From assembly GCF_007991495.1 (NCBI RefSeq), contig NZ_BJYL01000017.1, positions 47,881 through 111,880 of the forward strand: a stretch of DNA of 64,000 nucleotides, written 5' to 3'. Shown one piece after another: positions 17,117 to 25,065 of the stretch. Positions within the stretch are counted from its first letter, which is position 1; every line of letters starts with the position of its first letter. Made by a program: the position numbers and the translations under genes. The notes under the pieces were generated by a model. It did not search any database. It was not told the origin of the DNA and saw only the letters and a list, made by a program, of their open reading frames with translations. This stretch comes from Sporosarcina luteola. GTDB taxonomy: Bacteria > Bacillota > Bacilli > Bacillales_A > Planococcaceae.

Positions 17117-17803
17117 TCACAAGCTGACCGCCATATAACCCATACCTTTTTTTGTGAGAATCGCGTCACCCAGTCCGATGTCTGCAAGCTTTTGACGCAG
17201 CCGCGTCACATTGACCGTCAATGTGTTATCGTTCACGAACCGTTCATCATCCCATAATTTGCGGATCAACTCATCACGCGACACAATCACGTCCTTCGAC
17301 TGGACAAGAACCGCCAAGATGAAAAACTCATTTTTCGTCAACTCCACTTCATTGCCATCAAGCCGAATTACGCCACGCTTCATATCGATCATCGCGCCAT
17401 TCCATTCAAGTACATCCGCTGCAGCCTCCTCCGTATACGCATACGTACGCCGGAGCGTCGCCTGAATTTTTGCAAGCAGCACATCCGTATGAAACGGCTT
17501 CTGAATATAATCATCCGCCCCCATATTCATCGCCATCACCATATCCATCGGATGATCGCGCGACGACAGAAAGATGATCGGCACCTTCGAAACCGCGCGG
17601 ATCTCCCGGCACCAATGGAAGCCGTCATACGCTGGGAGCTGAATATCCAGTATGACGAGCTGGGGTTTCGCTTCGACGAAAGCTCCCATCACGTCGTGGA
17701 AGTCTTCCGGCCCCGTCACTTGAAACGACCACTGCCCCAGCCGCTCCTTCAGCGAATCAAATATCGCCTCATCGTCTTCCACAATAAAAATCGTCATATC
17801 CAT
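17117..17803 (-). CDS. bceR: BceR-type response regulator (OmpR family)
   Basis: This two-component DNA-binding regulator has an N-terminal receiver domain with the acidic pair EDDEAI, phosphorylated Asp in LVILDIQLP and Lys in YIQKPF, followed by a C-terminal OmpR-type winged helix (VELTKNEFFILAVLV, then VNVTRLRQKL). The ATG at 17803 (with GGAAAGGG upstream) is preferred over 17839 because it places the receiver at the N-terminus; an ATG two codons further is an alternative. First gene of bceRSAB. Its likely target is the palindrome before bceA. Confidence 0.94.
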   Translation of the reverse strand: MDMTIFIVEDDEAIFDSLKERLGQWSFQVTGPEDFHDVMGAFVEAKPQLVILDIQLPAYDGFHWCREIRAVSKVPIIFLSSRDHPMDMVMAMNMGADDYIQKPFHTDVLLAKIQATLRRTYAYTEEAAADVLEWNGAMIDMKRGVIRLDGNEVELTKNEFFILAVLVQSKDVIVSRDELIRKLWDDERFVNDNTLTVNVTRLRQKLADIGLGDAILTKKGMGYMAVSL

Positions 17804-17880
17804 CCGATGCACACCCTTTCCTAAGTTCATTATAATCATGCCTGGCCGGCTTGGAAAAGATTATCATCAGATTGTGGGGC

Positions 17881-18006
17881 TATCACCACTTGGATCGGCT
17901 TTATCACCACTCAGCACGTAGTTATCACCACTTAGAGCCGCTTTATCACCACTCAGAAGGGTGTTATCACCACTCACAACGCTTTTATCACCACTCAGCC
18001 ATTTAC
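17881..18006. repeat. 21-bp tandem array 4 (TATCACCACT core)
   Basis: TATCACCACT occurs at 17881, 17902, 17923, 17944, 17965 and 17986: six units with no indel. The base pair after ACT varies between TA/TG and CA, followed by about 8 free positions. It ends 5 bp from the terminator of the NERD gene and lies upstream of bceR. Confidence 0.9.
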
Positions 18007-18010
18007 CAAC

Positions 18011-18038
18011 AAAAAAGCGCACGATTAGGTGCGCTTTT
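18011..18038 (-). terminator. Terminator overlapping the 3' end of the NERD gene
   Basis: On the minus strand AAGCGCAC / GTGCGCTT is followed by TTTT. The left arm is coding sequence and the TAA stop codon sits in the loop, so termination signal and stop codon are merged. Confidence 0.85.
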
Positions 18039-18963
18039 GCTTGCTTGCTGATAGCCACATCTTATACGTTCGATTGCGATTTGCTCCCTCAGTATGTAAA
18101 TTCATATCTCGGAGCAGCCGATTTGCATTTTGCTGTCTTTCAAGATGAAGAAATTCCCTGCAGTCCCTATTCGTCATTTTTCCGCCAAACAGTAAAAACC
18201 AGTCACGAATCGCTTGAATGTGTGCTTTACTACATCGGAATCCACATTTCAAGCATTCCCATTTCCGTTTATGCCAACTCATACCTAAGACGTTACACCC
18301 CGGACAAATCACACCCGTCCGAATGTCGCTGCGTCGAATGGAATAAGTTTCACAAATAGGTGCTGGGATGAATTGGCGATGGCCGCTGTTGAGTTGCGAT
18401 AAAAGGGTGACGAATGTTTCATCATCCAACAATGGGGAGGTTGTTGGCAATTTACGGATATATAGGGGAACCGTACTCGGGAATAATACAGGGATCTTGG
18501 AGTCGAATACTTCGATGCGCTGACTCGCATAGGCCATCACGACGGCGCCATATACCGGTAGGGACAAGTTTCGGCTGTGCAACCAGTCTTGAAATAATGA
18601 GCAGTTATTTTCCAATTGTGCAATCGGGCTTTTGAATCCGCTCACTTGTCCGGTCTCCAACGTGCGGATTAACTGCGGCGGATTTTTCCTGACGGTCAAT
18701 TCGCCCGCAATGTTTTTCACTTCAAACAAAACCGCATACGACGGGGTAATAAACAGTGAGTCAATTTGAAAATGAGTGCTAGACATTAACGATAAATCAT
18801 GAAAAATGCCATGCTTCATTGAAAAAGCATAGCTCTCAAACACTTTGTCCAATTCCTGCTCGCCGCCAAACCCGGCTTGGACCGCCGCATGCTTTGCGCG
18901 CAACGCAGGAATCGCTTCATGGTGGCTCGGCAATCTCCTTATCGCAGCCTCCAGACCCTCCAA
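18025..18963 (-). CDS. NERD-domain (nuclease-related) protein with C-terminal zinc ribbon
   Basis: The protein contains a nuclease-related domain: GFGGEQELDKVF near residue 32, HFQIDSLFI, and VLFEVKN forming the Asp...Glu-x-Lys pattern of restriction-like nucleases. A treble-clef or zinc-ribbon segment with CPGC and CLKC pairs follows near residues 221-243. In the family this implies a DNA-related cytoplasmic role, but activity is rarely proven. The coordinates use the first standard start, a TTG at 18963, which has no good ribosome site. An AAGGAG at 19007-19012 lies 7 nt before an in-frame ATA at 18999, and the 12 extra codons look like the N-termini of relatives, so the true start may be AUA. 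Confidence 0.82.
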   Translation of the reverse strand: MEGLEAAIRRLPSHHEAIPALRAKHAAVQAGFGGEQELDKVFESYAFSMKHGIFHDLSLMSSTHFQIDSLFITPSYAVLFEVKNIAGELTVRKNPPQLIRTLETGQVSGFKSPIAQLENNCSLFQDWLHSRNLSLPVYGAVVMAYASQRIEVFDSKIPVLFPSTVPLYIRKLPTTSPLLDDETFVTLLSQLNSGHRQFIPAPICETYSIRRSDIRTGVICPGCNVLGMSWHKRKWECLKCGFRCSKAHIQAIRDWFLLFGGKMTNRDCREFLHLERQQNANRLLRDMNLHTEGANRNRTYKMWLSASKQKRT

Positions 18964-19095
18964 CAGTAGAGGTGCCTTCCTTTGTTTATGGATGAATATG
19001 GTTCAACTCCTTAAATAGTATTTATCTATTTACTAGTTTAGCATATTCATCCGAAAGAAAACTAACTTTTCTAACTACTTCCCCGTAAAATCACC

Positions 19096-19881
19096 TTATC
19101 CCTCTTCCCCTACATATCTATCAACCATTCTCCGCAAAAATCTCATCTCCCGGCTCTCTTCATTCCACTGCAAACGAATCCATCCATATTCGCGATGCAA
19201 CATGCGACTGATCAAAACAACTGCCTGCGTATGCCCTCCCGGAGTAATCAACTCTAATATCCCCTTCAACTCCGATACAACATCTTCCGGCAACGACCGC
19301 TCAATCGTCTTCAGCCCCAACTTCGCCCGCTCCGGCGCATATCGATGAAGCAATACCCTTCCCAAATGGTGCACGACATTCGTCAACATCCGAACCGCCC
19401 AAATGTCATTTCCTCGTGCAGCCGTCTTCGAGTACTGGAATAAAAACCACTCCACATCCATGACATCGTCCCGGTACTCCTCATCCGTCAACGCCAAACC
19501 TTGCGTCTCCACAAATCCGCCCATTAAATGATCTGGATCATACAGCACCTTGAAATGGTCACCGCCAACAAAGGATTCCTTTTTCACTGTGAATAAATCA
19601 ATATGTAATAAATCATCAAACACCGCGATAATTTGCGGAGCGACAATGAAAATATCATCCACTAAAATGATGTCGCGGTACGCACGCAAATGCTTCATCC
19701 GCCTAGCAAGGAATTCCTTCTTATCTTCCTCCCCAACCAAGCAATAAAGATCAACGTCCGAATGCGCATCATGTTCTCCCCTGCCCATCGAGCCTTTCAA
19801 AAAGATTGCCCGGACGGCAGGATCACTCTTCAAACTCTCACTAATCCTTTCAACAGCCAAATCTTGCGGCAGCACAACCAT
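19096..19881 (-). CDS. Nucleotidyltransferase-fold protein (aminoglycoside adenylyltransferase-like)
   Basis: The N-terminus carries the polymerase-beta-type nucleotidyltransferase signature: LKGSMGRGEHDAHSDVDLY near residues 29-47 (GS followed by DxD metal ligands), and a third acidic position HIDLF near residue 94. The remaining two thirds form a helical domain as in antibiotic nucleotidyltransferases. The substrate cannot be predicted. Several starts are possible next to AAGGAG (GTG 19884, ATG 19881, GTG 19875); I use the ATG. It ends the probable two-gene unit that begins with the isochorismatase-like gene, 6 bp away. Confidence 0.8.
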   Translation of the reverse strand: MVVLPQDLAVERISESLKSDPAVRAIFLKGSMGRGEHDAHSDVDLYCLVGEEDKKEFLARRMKHLRAYRDIILVDDIFIVAPQIIAVFDDLLHIDLFTVKKESFVGGDHFKVLYDPDHLMGGFVETQGLALTDEEYRDDVMDVEWFLFQYSKTAARGNDIWAVRMLTNVVHHLGRVLLHRYAPERAKLGLKTIERSLPEDVVSELKGILELITPGGHTQAVVLISRMLHREYGWIRLQWNEESREMRFLRRMVDRYVGEEG

Positions 19882-19887
19882 CACTCC

Positions 19888-20415
19888 TTATTTGTACACT
19901 TCCACATATTCCTCATAATCCAGTACTTCAATCACATCCGACCAATGCAGCACCGTTCCGACAAAATCCCGAATATCCAAGCCCGGCATCTCATACGTTT
20001 CGTCTGTATTTGCAGTCCCAGTTGCGTCCTCAATGAATGTCACCTTATACCCACGATCAAAAGCAGAAATCGCCGTGAACATACAGCAAAACTCAGTATT
20101 GAAGCCAGTTATGAATACATGATCCACTTTTAACTCCTCTAACAAACCCGCCAATTCGGTTTTAAAAAATGAACTCGGCGTCTGCTTTTCCACCACTACT
20201 TCTGCAAACCCTTTAACGGAAGGATGGAGCTCAGAACCTTCCGAACCCCGATAAAGCGGGCTTTCCTCTTCCTCATCGAAGTGTCTGATGAAAATAACTG
20301 GCTTTCCCACCTTGTTAAAGTCCTCAATTATATTGGTAATCAAGTCCAATTCGCCAGTAAAATCACCAGATTCAACAATTCCCTTTTGCACATCAATTAC
20401 TAATAAAGCTTCCAT
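19888..20415 (-). CDS. Isochorismatase-like cysteine hydrolase
   Basis: A 175-aa protein of the isochorismatase-like superfamily (nicotinamidase/N-carbamoylsarcosine amidase relatives). Catalytic positions are visible: Asp in LLVIDVQKG (D8), a Lys in EKQTPSSFF region, and the nucleophilic Cys in GFNTEFCCMFTA near residue 109. The family hydrolyses amides or vinyl ethers; the substrate is not evident. AAAGGGGTG lies 7 nt before the ATG. It is followed at 6 bp by the nucleotidyltransferase-fold gene, suggesting co-transcription. Confidence 0.87.
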   Translation of the reverse strand: MEALLVIDVQKGIVESGDFTGELDLITNIIEDFNKVGKPVIFIRHFDEEEESPLYRGSEGSELHPSVKGFAEVVVEKQTPSSFFKTELAGLLEELKVDHVFITGFNTEFCCMFTAISAFDRGYKVTFIEDATGTANTDETYEMPGLDIRDFVGTVLHWSDVIEVLDYEEYVEVYK

Positions 20416-20570
20416 ATGTATACACCCCTTTGCAATGTTAGATTCTATATAGATTGTGAGTTATCCTTCATTTCGGGAAATATAAATCGACCTTTCAGAT
20501 AAATCTTCCGGTTTATGAATTGAACTTATTGCTTTATGAGATACAAGCCTCCCTCCTTGTCATTTATCTC

Positions 20571-20579
20571 CATAAAATA
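20571..20579 (+). promoter_or_regulatory. Candidate sporulation sigma (SigE/SigK) -10 box
   Basis: CATAAAATA fits the CATAnnnTA -10 used by the mother-cell sigma factors and lies 37 bp before the collagen-like gene, whose family is made in sporulating mother cells. A convincing -35 was not found. Confidence 0.4.
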
Positions 20580-20615
20580 AAGTAACTCACTTAGAAAGAA
20601 GGTGAAGACTGAATT

Positions 20616-21173
20616 ATGTCCAATAAGAATATTTATCCATACCGTAACGATCACAATCCTTGTTGTGATTGCTGTAATAAGAGTAGGGGACCAATGGGAC
20701 CGCCTGGACCACCTGGGCCACCCGGACCGCCATCTGGAACTTCGGGGGTTGTAACAGAATTTGATCAGGATATAATTGATACGCTTTCAATAGAACTATC
20801 TACCTCACCACAACTCGTGGCTACAGTTGAGTTAGATATTGACAATATTGGTGATCGTGTATGGTTAACCGGTACACTTCAGTCAGTAGTCGGGACAAAT
20901 GCAGGGCCAAGTTTTGTTCAATTGCAATTAGAGATTTATAGAAACGACCCAACTTTTATAACAACTCCAATTTATCGCCTCGACGATGCAGTCGTTAATA
21001 GTGGATATTTGAATTTTAACGCCACTACATTTTCCTTTGTTGATGTTGCTCCGCCTACAGGACTGACTACCTATTATCTCACTGCAAGATTCACAGGCTC
21101 TGACCCTCAATCTGCAGGCATTAGTATTGTCAGTGCCAGTTTCACCGGGGCAGATATCAGGGCGAATGTGTAA
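20616..21173 (+). CDS. Short collagen-like spore-surface (exosporium-type) protein
   Basis: A 185-aa protein with three parts: a hydrophilic N-terminus with a Cys pair cluster (PCCDCCNK, residues 16-23), a very short collagen stretch of Gly-Pro-Pro triplets (about residues 25-39), and a C-terminal beta-rich domain of about 140 residues resembling the trimerising heads of BclA-like proteins. Such proteins form hair-like filaments on spores. The collagen part has only five or six triplets, so any stalk would be very short. AGAAGGTG precedes the ATG. It is monocistronic, with a strong terminator and a possible mother-cell -10 box. Confidence 0.8.
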   Translation: MSNKNIYPYRNDHNPCCDCCNKSRGPMGPPGPPGPPGPPSGTSGVVTEFDQDIIDTLSIELSTSPQLVATVELDIDNIGDRVWLTGTLQSVVGTNAGPSFVQLQLEIYRNDPTFITTPIYRLDDAVVNSGYLNFNATTFSFVDVAPPTGLTTYYLTARFTGSDPQSAGISIVSASFTGADIRANV

Positions 21174-21249
21174 AGCTATTTTAGTCCTCAAAAGCCCCCG
21201 TAGACTGGTGAAAATTGTTTAGAAACTGAATCGGAAGAGGTTGACTTAG

Positions 21250-21289
21250 AATGCCGGAAACAGATCCTGTTTCTCGGCACTCTTTTTTC
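21250..21289 (+). terminator. Terminator of the collagen-like gene
   Basis: TGCCGGAAACAG / CTGTTTCTCGGCA (one bulge) with a 3-nt loop is followed by CTCTTTTTT. Confidence 0.85.
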
Positions 21290-21363
21290 ATACGCAATAA
21301 TTCATTCAGATGACATGTTTGACTCAACAAAGGGTATTCTAAAATGCCAGGAGGTAGATAAAA

Positions 21364-21933
21364 ATGACATCATTTTGCCCAATAATTTGGCCGGAGGATC
21401 CGACACCGGCGAGCGAGCGTAATTGCGAGGAATGTGGGCTATATAAACAAGGAACACGGATGGTGTTTGGGGAAGGGAATCCAAACGCGCCGATCATGGT
21501 GATTCTCGATAATCCCGGAGCCCGTGAAGATCGAGAAGGAAATGCCTATGTGTGTGGCACGCGGCAGACTTTGCAGCAGGCCGTTCATGAAGTCGGGTTG
21601 GATAAAGAGCTAATCTATGTAACATATATCTTAAAAAGAAGGCCCATCCGAAAATACGATAAAGAAAGGACACGGGAAATCTGCATGCACCGCCATCTGG
21701 ATGAACAGCTCAAGCGGCAGAAACCCAAAATCCTACTATGCATGGGCAATGTTGCCGTGCAATCTTTTTTTGAAAACGCGGAAGTCGATGTAAAAGGATT
21801 GCGGGGCAGCTGGCATGACGTGAAGGGCTATCAAACCACTGTCGCCTACCACCCGCTAGCCGTCAGACGCCGGCCGAATTTGTATGGATTATTAGTGGAA
21901 GATTTAACGCTCGTAAAGGCTGCAATTCAATGA
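21364..21933 (+). CDS. Uracil-DNA glycosylase superfamily protein
   Basis: A 189-aa protein matching the uracil-DNA glycosylase superfamily, nearest to family 4/5 types. It has an N-terminal CEECGLYK pair as in iron-sulfur UDGs, the active-site region MVILDNPGAREDREGNAYVCG (residues about 40-60, normally GEAPG..ED..G), the LLCMGNVAV strand and the C-terminal AYHPLA loop. The active-site segment departs from the standard GEAPG motif, so base specificity or activity may differ. The start is ATG at 21364 after AGGAGG. No partner genes. Confidence 0.8.
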   Translation: MTSFCPIIWPEDPTPASERNCEECGLYKQGTRMVFGEGNPNAPIMVILDNPGAREDREGNAYVCGTRQTLQQAVHEVGLDKELIYVTYILKRRPIRKYDKERTREICMHRHLDEQLKRQKPKILLCMGNVAVQSFFENAEVDVKGLRGSWHDVKGYQTTVAYHPLAVRRRPNLYGLLVEDLTLVKAAIQ

Positions 21934-21987
21934 TAATACCTTGAGTGTTGCTAAGAGAATGTATATGACCGATCAAGCTACATAGTT

Positions 21988-22023
21988 AAGACTCTATTCT
22001 AGTACGCACCAGAATAGAGTCTT
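21988..22023. terminator. Bidirectional terminator-like hairpin
   Basis: A perfect 13-bp stem AAGACTCTATTCT / AGAATAGAGTCTT with a 10-nt loop lies between the converging UDG-family gene and the pyrimidine operon. T tracts are weak on both strands. Confidence 0.65.
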
Positions 22024-22029
22024 TACCAC

Positions 22030-22230
22030 TTACAGCTTCTGCTCCAGAAGTTTTGCAGCAAAATATTTACGTGCTTCTGCCGTCAAGATTTGCAGACAAA
22101 CTTCATCCTGCCGTTTAAAATTAACAAACATTCCACTTAGATTTTCCTGTACTGAATCGACCGTAAAGCCTTTTTCAAAATAGGCATCTACTTGTTTCAT
22201 TTCATCCAAACTCAACAAATGGTCTGACAT
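22030..22230 (-). CDS. Small protein at the end of the pyrimidine-degradation operon
   Basis: A 66-aa soluble protein that I do not recognise. It is amphipathic with a central QENLSGMFVNFKRQDE segment and an Ala/Lys-rich C-terminal helix, and has no signal or membrane segment. It begins 17 bp after the transporter stop behind GCGGGGTG and ends against the operon terminator, so it is very probably expressed with the pre/hyd genes. A regulatory or accessory role in pyrimidine breakdown is only suggested by position. Confidence 0.7.
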   Translation of the reverse strand: MSDHLLSLDEMKQVDAYFEKGFTVDSVQENLSGMFVNFKRQDEVCLQILTAEARKYFAAKLLEQKL

Positions 22231-22247
22231 ACAAACACCCCGCTTTT

Positions 22248-23705
22248 CTATTTAACACCTTTTTCTTCCAGCTCCTGCACAACGATATCGTCCCAATCGT
22301 GACCAACCGTAATCCCTAAATACTCCGTATCACTCGGATTATCCAGTTCAGCTTGCGGGTACTTCTTATACCACCAATACTTTGCCAGTACATAGTAGAC
22401 AATCGCCCCGACAACAAAGCCAACCAACGAAGAATACGTTGGGAACATATTCGCTAACGCTCCACCGATCACCCAAGCAAATAGCCCAGCTAAGTTAAAG
22501 CCTCTCATATACTTGTATTGGCCGTCTAACTCGTACAGATCTTTCACGTTCACACGGCGTTTACGGATTAAATAATAATCGGCGAACAAAATACCCACAA
22601 TTGCAGTTAAAATGCCGCCAATGATTAATAGCACGTTAACTAACACATCAAACAGATTCCATGGCTGTGCTAAAACCCCAATTATCCCCGCGATGATGAC
22701 AGCAGCCCAGAATGGCACTTTCGGTCCGCCAACGTTCGAGAAAATCGTTGCTGCAGGAATAACGTTTGCGGATGTGTTTGTTGACCATTGCGCCAACACG
22801 ATCATCAGCAATAAAACCCCCAGCACAATCCCACTTGCACTATTCTGCAAGGCATTTATAGGATCAGCAGAGGCTGTTGCCATGTAAGCCACTGCCCCGA
22901 TCGTTACGATAAATGTATTTGTAATCGGCATCACGATCAAAGAGCCGACTAACTGTGTTTTATTACGCTTGAACCAGTTGCGTTCATTTTTTGGTGCTTT
23001 AAAGAAACGTGACAGTGTCGGCATATCAGCCGCCAATGTTGCCCAGAACCCCATGTTCGCCATCATCACAACCATGAAAGCTGTAAAAGCCGCGATCCCT
23101 GTTGTCGGGGATTCTATCCAAGTCCACACGTCTTTCCCTTGAACCGTCGCTTGATCGGCGAGTGTAATGTACATCCAGCACGATATTAAAATAATAACCG
23201 GCGCTGCAAAATCCGCAAAGCGCTCAATGGATTTAATGCCGAGTGATGTATTGAATAACTGTAATGCAGCGAACACAAGGAAACATAAAAACCAATTATT
23301 GAAGTCGAATAATAAATTCAAAATCCCGTTGATGGCCAGAGCGCCAAAATAGGTGTTAAGCCCGAACCAACAAGCTGCTGTCACGCCGCGGACGAGCGAA
23401 GGTATATGCGTACCGATTGTGCCGAACGGGGCACGCATATACACAGGGAAAGACAAGCCGTGCTCAACGCCAATATCGCCAATCAACGTCATGAATACGC
23501 CGATTAAAACGGAACCGGCTAACGTTGCTAAAATCACCATCGGCAATGACAAACTCATAATAGCTGAGCCGCCAATTGCAAAGGCGGCTAATACAATCGC
23601 CATTCCTATCCAAATCACTGCAAAACCGAATGGGCCAACGCTTCTTTTTTGATGTGTCACTGGAAGTAAATCTGGGGATTTTAAATAATCTCCGCCATTC
23701 GCCAT
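22248..23705 (-). CDS. NCS1-family nucleobase:cation symporter
   Basis: This inner-membrane permease of the nucleobase:cation symporter-1 family, relatives of the hydantoin carrier Mhp1 and uracil/allantoin permeases, is 485 aa with about twelve spans. Family segments include PVYMRAPFGTIGTHIPSLVRG and ACWFGLNTYFGA in the first 125 residues and NTSANVIPAATIF in the second half. AGGAG lies 8 nt before the ATG. It lies in the operon with dihydropyrimidine dehydrogenase and dihydropyrimidinase, so uracil, thymine or a dihydropyrimidine/hydantoin is the likely cargo. Confidence 0.92.
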   Translation of the reverse strand: MANGGDYLKSPDLLPVTHQKRSVGPFGFAVIWIGMAIVLAAFAIGGSAIMSLSLPMVILATLAGSVLIGVFMTLIGDIGVEHGLSFPVYMRAPFGTIGTHIPSLVRGVTAACWFGLNTYFGALAINGILNLLFDFNNWFLCFLVFAALQLFNTSLGIKSIERFADFAAPVIILISCWMYITLADQATVQGKDVWTWIESPTTGIAAFTAFMVVMMANMGFWATLAADMPTLSRFFKAPKNERNWFKRNKTQLVGSLIVMPITNTFIVTIGAVAYMATASADPINALQNSASGIVLGVLLLMIVLAQWSTNTSANVIPAATIFSNVGGPKVPFWAAVIIAGIIGVLAQPWNLFDVLVNVLLIIGGILTAIVGILFADYYLIRKRRVNVKDLYELDGQYKYMRGFNLAGLFAWVIGGALANMFPTYSSLVGFVVGAIVYYVLAKYWWYKKYPQAELDNPSDTEYLGITVGHDWDDIVVQELEEKGVK

Positions 23706-23790
23706 ACATGTCTCTCCTTTTTAGTGGATTTCCAGTTAACGCACAACCAATTCTCTTCTTTTTCACTTTACATCAAAATTCTGGCCCTCT

Positions 23791-25053
23791 TCACCGGGTA
23801 AAATTGCTGATAAGTGATTGACGTTCGTTCCAAGTCATCGGCGGAATCGTAGACTTTCTTTCAACCATTGAAATTGCACCGTCTACCGGGCATACAATCG
23901 CGCATAAATTACAGCCAACACAATCCTGTTCACGCACTTTCAACATCGGACGACCACTCTCTGAGTACAGGTCAATGCATTGATGTGACGTATCCTCACA
24001 CGCGATATGGCACTTATTGCAGTTAATGCAGACATCGTTATTGATTTGAGCGACAATATTGTAGTTGAGATCCAAGTCCCCCCAATTTGAATAACGTGGC
24101 ACGGACTGACCGACTAAATCCGTCACCGAGGCAATGCCCTTGTCATCCAAATAATTATTCAGTCCATCTATCATATCTTCGACAATGCTGAATCCGTGGT
24201 GCATCGCTGCTGTACAAACTTGGACGCCTGTTGCACCCATCAGCAAGAATTCTGCAGCATCCTGCCAGTTTGAAATACCGCCAATACCAGATATAGGAAC
24301 ATTGACGAGTGGATTCCGCGCGCATTCCGCGACCATATTCAGTGCAATCGGTTTGACGGCCGGACCGCAATATCCGCCATGGGCACCTTTCCCACCTACA
24401 TGCGGCACCGTATTCCATGTATCCAGATCGACCCCAGCTAAGCTGTTGATCGTATTAATCATACTGACGGCATCTGCCCCTCCGCGCACTGCCGCTTCTG
24501 CCGTCATCGTAATATCCGTTATGTTCGGCGTCAGCTTGACAATTACAGGCGTGCGTGCAACTTCCTTCACCCAGTACGTTTGCTTTTCAACCAATTCAGG
24601 GACTTGACCGGAGGCAGATCCCATTCCCCGTTCCGCCATCCCATGCGGACAACCGAAATTCAGTTCTAGTCCATCAACCCCAACCGCTTCTACTTTTTTA
24701 ACAATCTCATGCCACTTTTCCTGCTGCGGCTCTACCATTAACGAAGCGATAATGGCGTGATCGGGAAACTTTTTTTTCGTTTCAAGAATTTCATTCAGAT
24801 TTACCTCTAACGGACGATCTGTAATCAGCTCGATATTATTGAAGCCTGCTACTCTTTGTCCGTTGAAGTTAACAGCCGCAAAGCGCGATGAAACATTCAA
24901 AATCGGTTCACCTAGCGTTTTCCATACCGCGCCGCCCCATCCCGCTTCAAATGCCCGTTGCACTTGATAACCTGAATTAGTCGGTGGTGCAGATGCTAAC
25001 CAAAATGGATTCGGTGATTTAATCCCCGCTAAGTCAATTCGTAAGTCTGCCAT
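23791..25053 (-). CDS. preA: Dihydropyrimidine dehydrogenase subunit PreA
   Basis: This is the FMN-binding catalytic subunit of the NAD(P)-dependent dihydropyrimidine dehydrogenase that reduces uracil or thymine to the 5,6-dihydro form. The first 320 residues form a dihydroorotate-dehydrogenase-like barrel (LNFGCPHGMAERGMG, NISD-type loop VKLTPNITDI, GIGGISNW). The C-terminus carries two 4Fe-4S clusters, CINCNKCHIAC and CVGCNLCAIVC. The start is behind GGGGGG, 7 nt away. It follows preT by 12 bp. Confidence 0.95.
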   Translation of the reverse strand: MADLRIDLAGIKSPNPFWLASAPPTNSGYQVQRAFEAGWGGAVWKTLGEPILNVSSRFAAVNFNGQRVAGFNNIELITDRPLEVNLNEILETKKKFPDHAIIASLMVEPQQEKWHEIVKKVEAVGVDGLELNFGCPHGMAERGMGSASGQVPELVEKQTYWVKEVARTPVIVKLTPNITDITMTAEAAVRGGADAVSMINTINSLAGVDLDTWNTVPHVGGKGAHGGYCGPAVKPIALNMVAECARNPLVNVPISGIGGISNWQDAAEFLLMGATGVQVCTAAMHHGFSIVEDMIDGLNNYLDDKGIASVTDLVGQSVPRYSNWGDLDLNYNIVAQINNDVCINCNKCHIACEDTSHQCIDLYSESGRPMLKVREQDCVGCNLCAIVCPVDGAISMVERKSTIPPMTWNERQSLISNFTR

Positions 25054-25065
25054 GCATTATCCCCC

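Noticed and set aside
17881..18006. Possible CRISPR array
   Set aside because: The repeat core is only about 10-12 bp with spacers of about 9-11 bp and a 21-bp period, far below CRISPR dimensions, and no cas genes are present.
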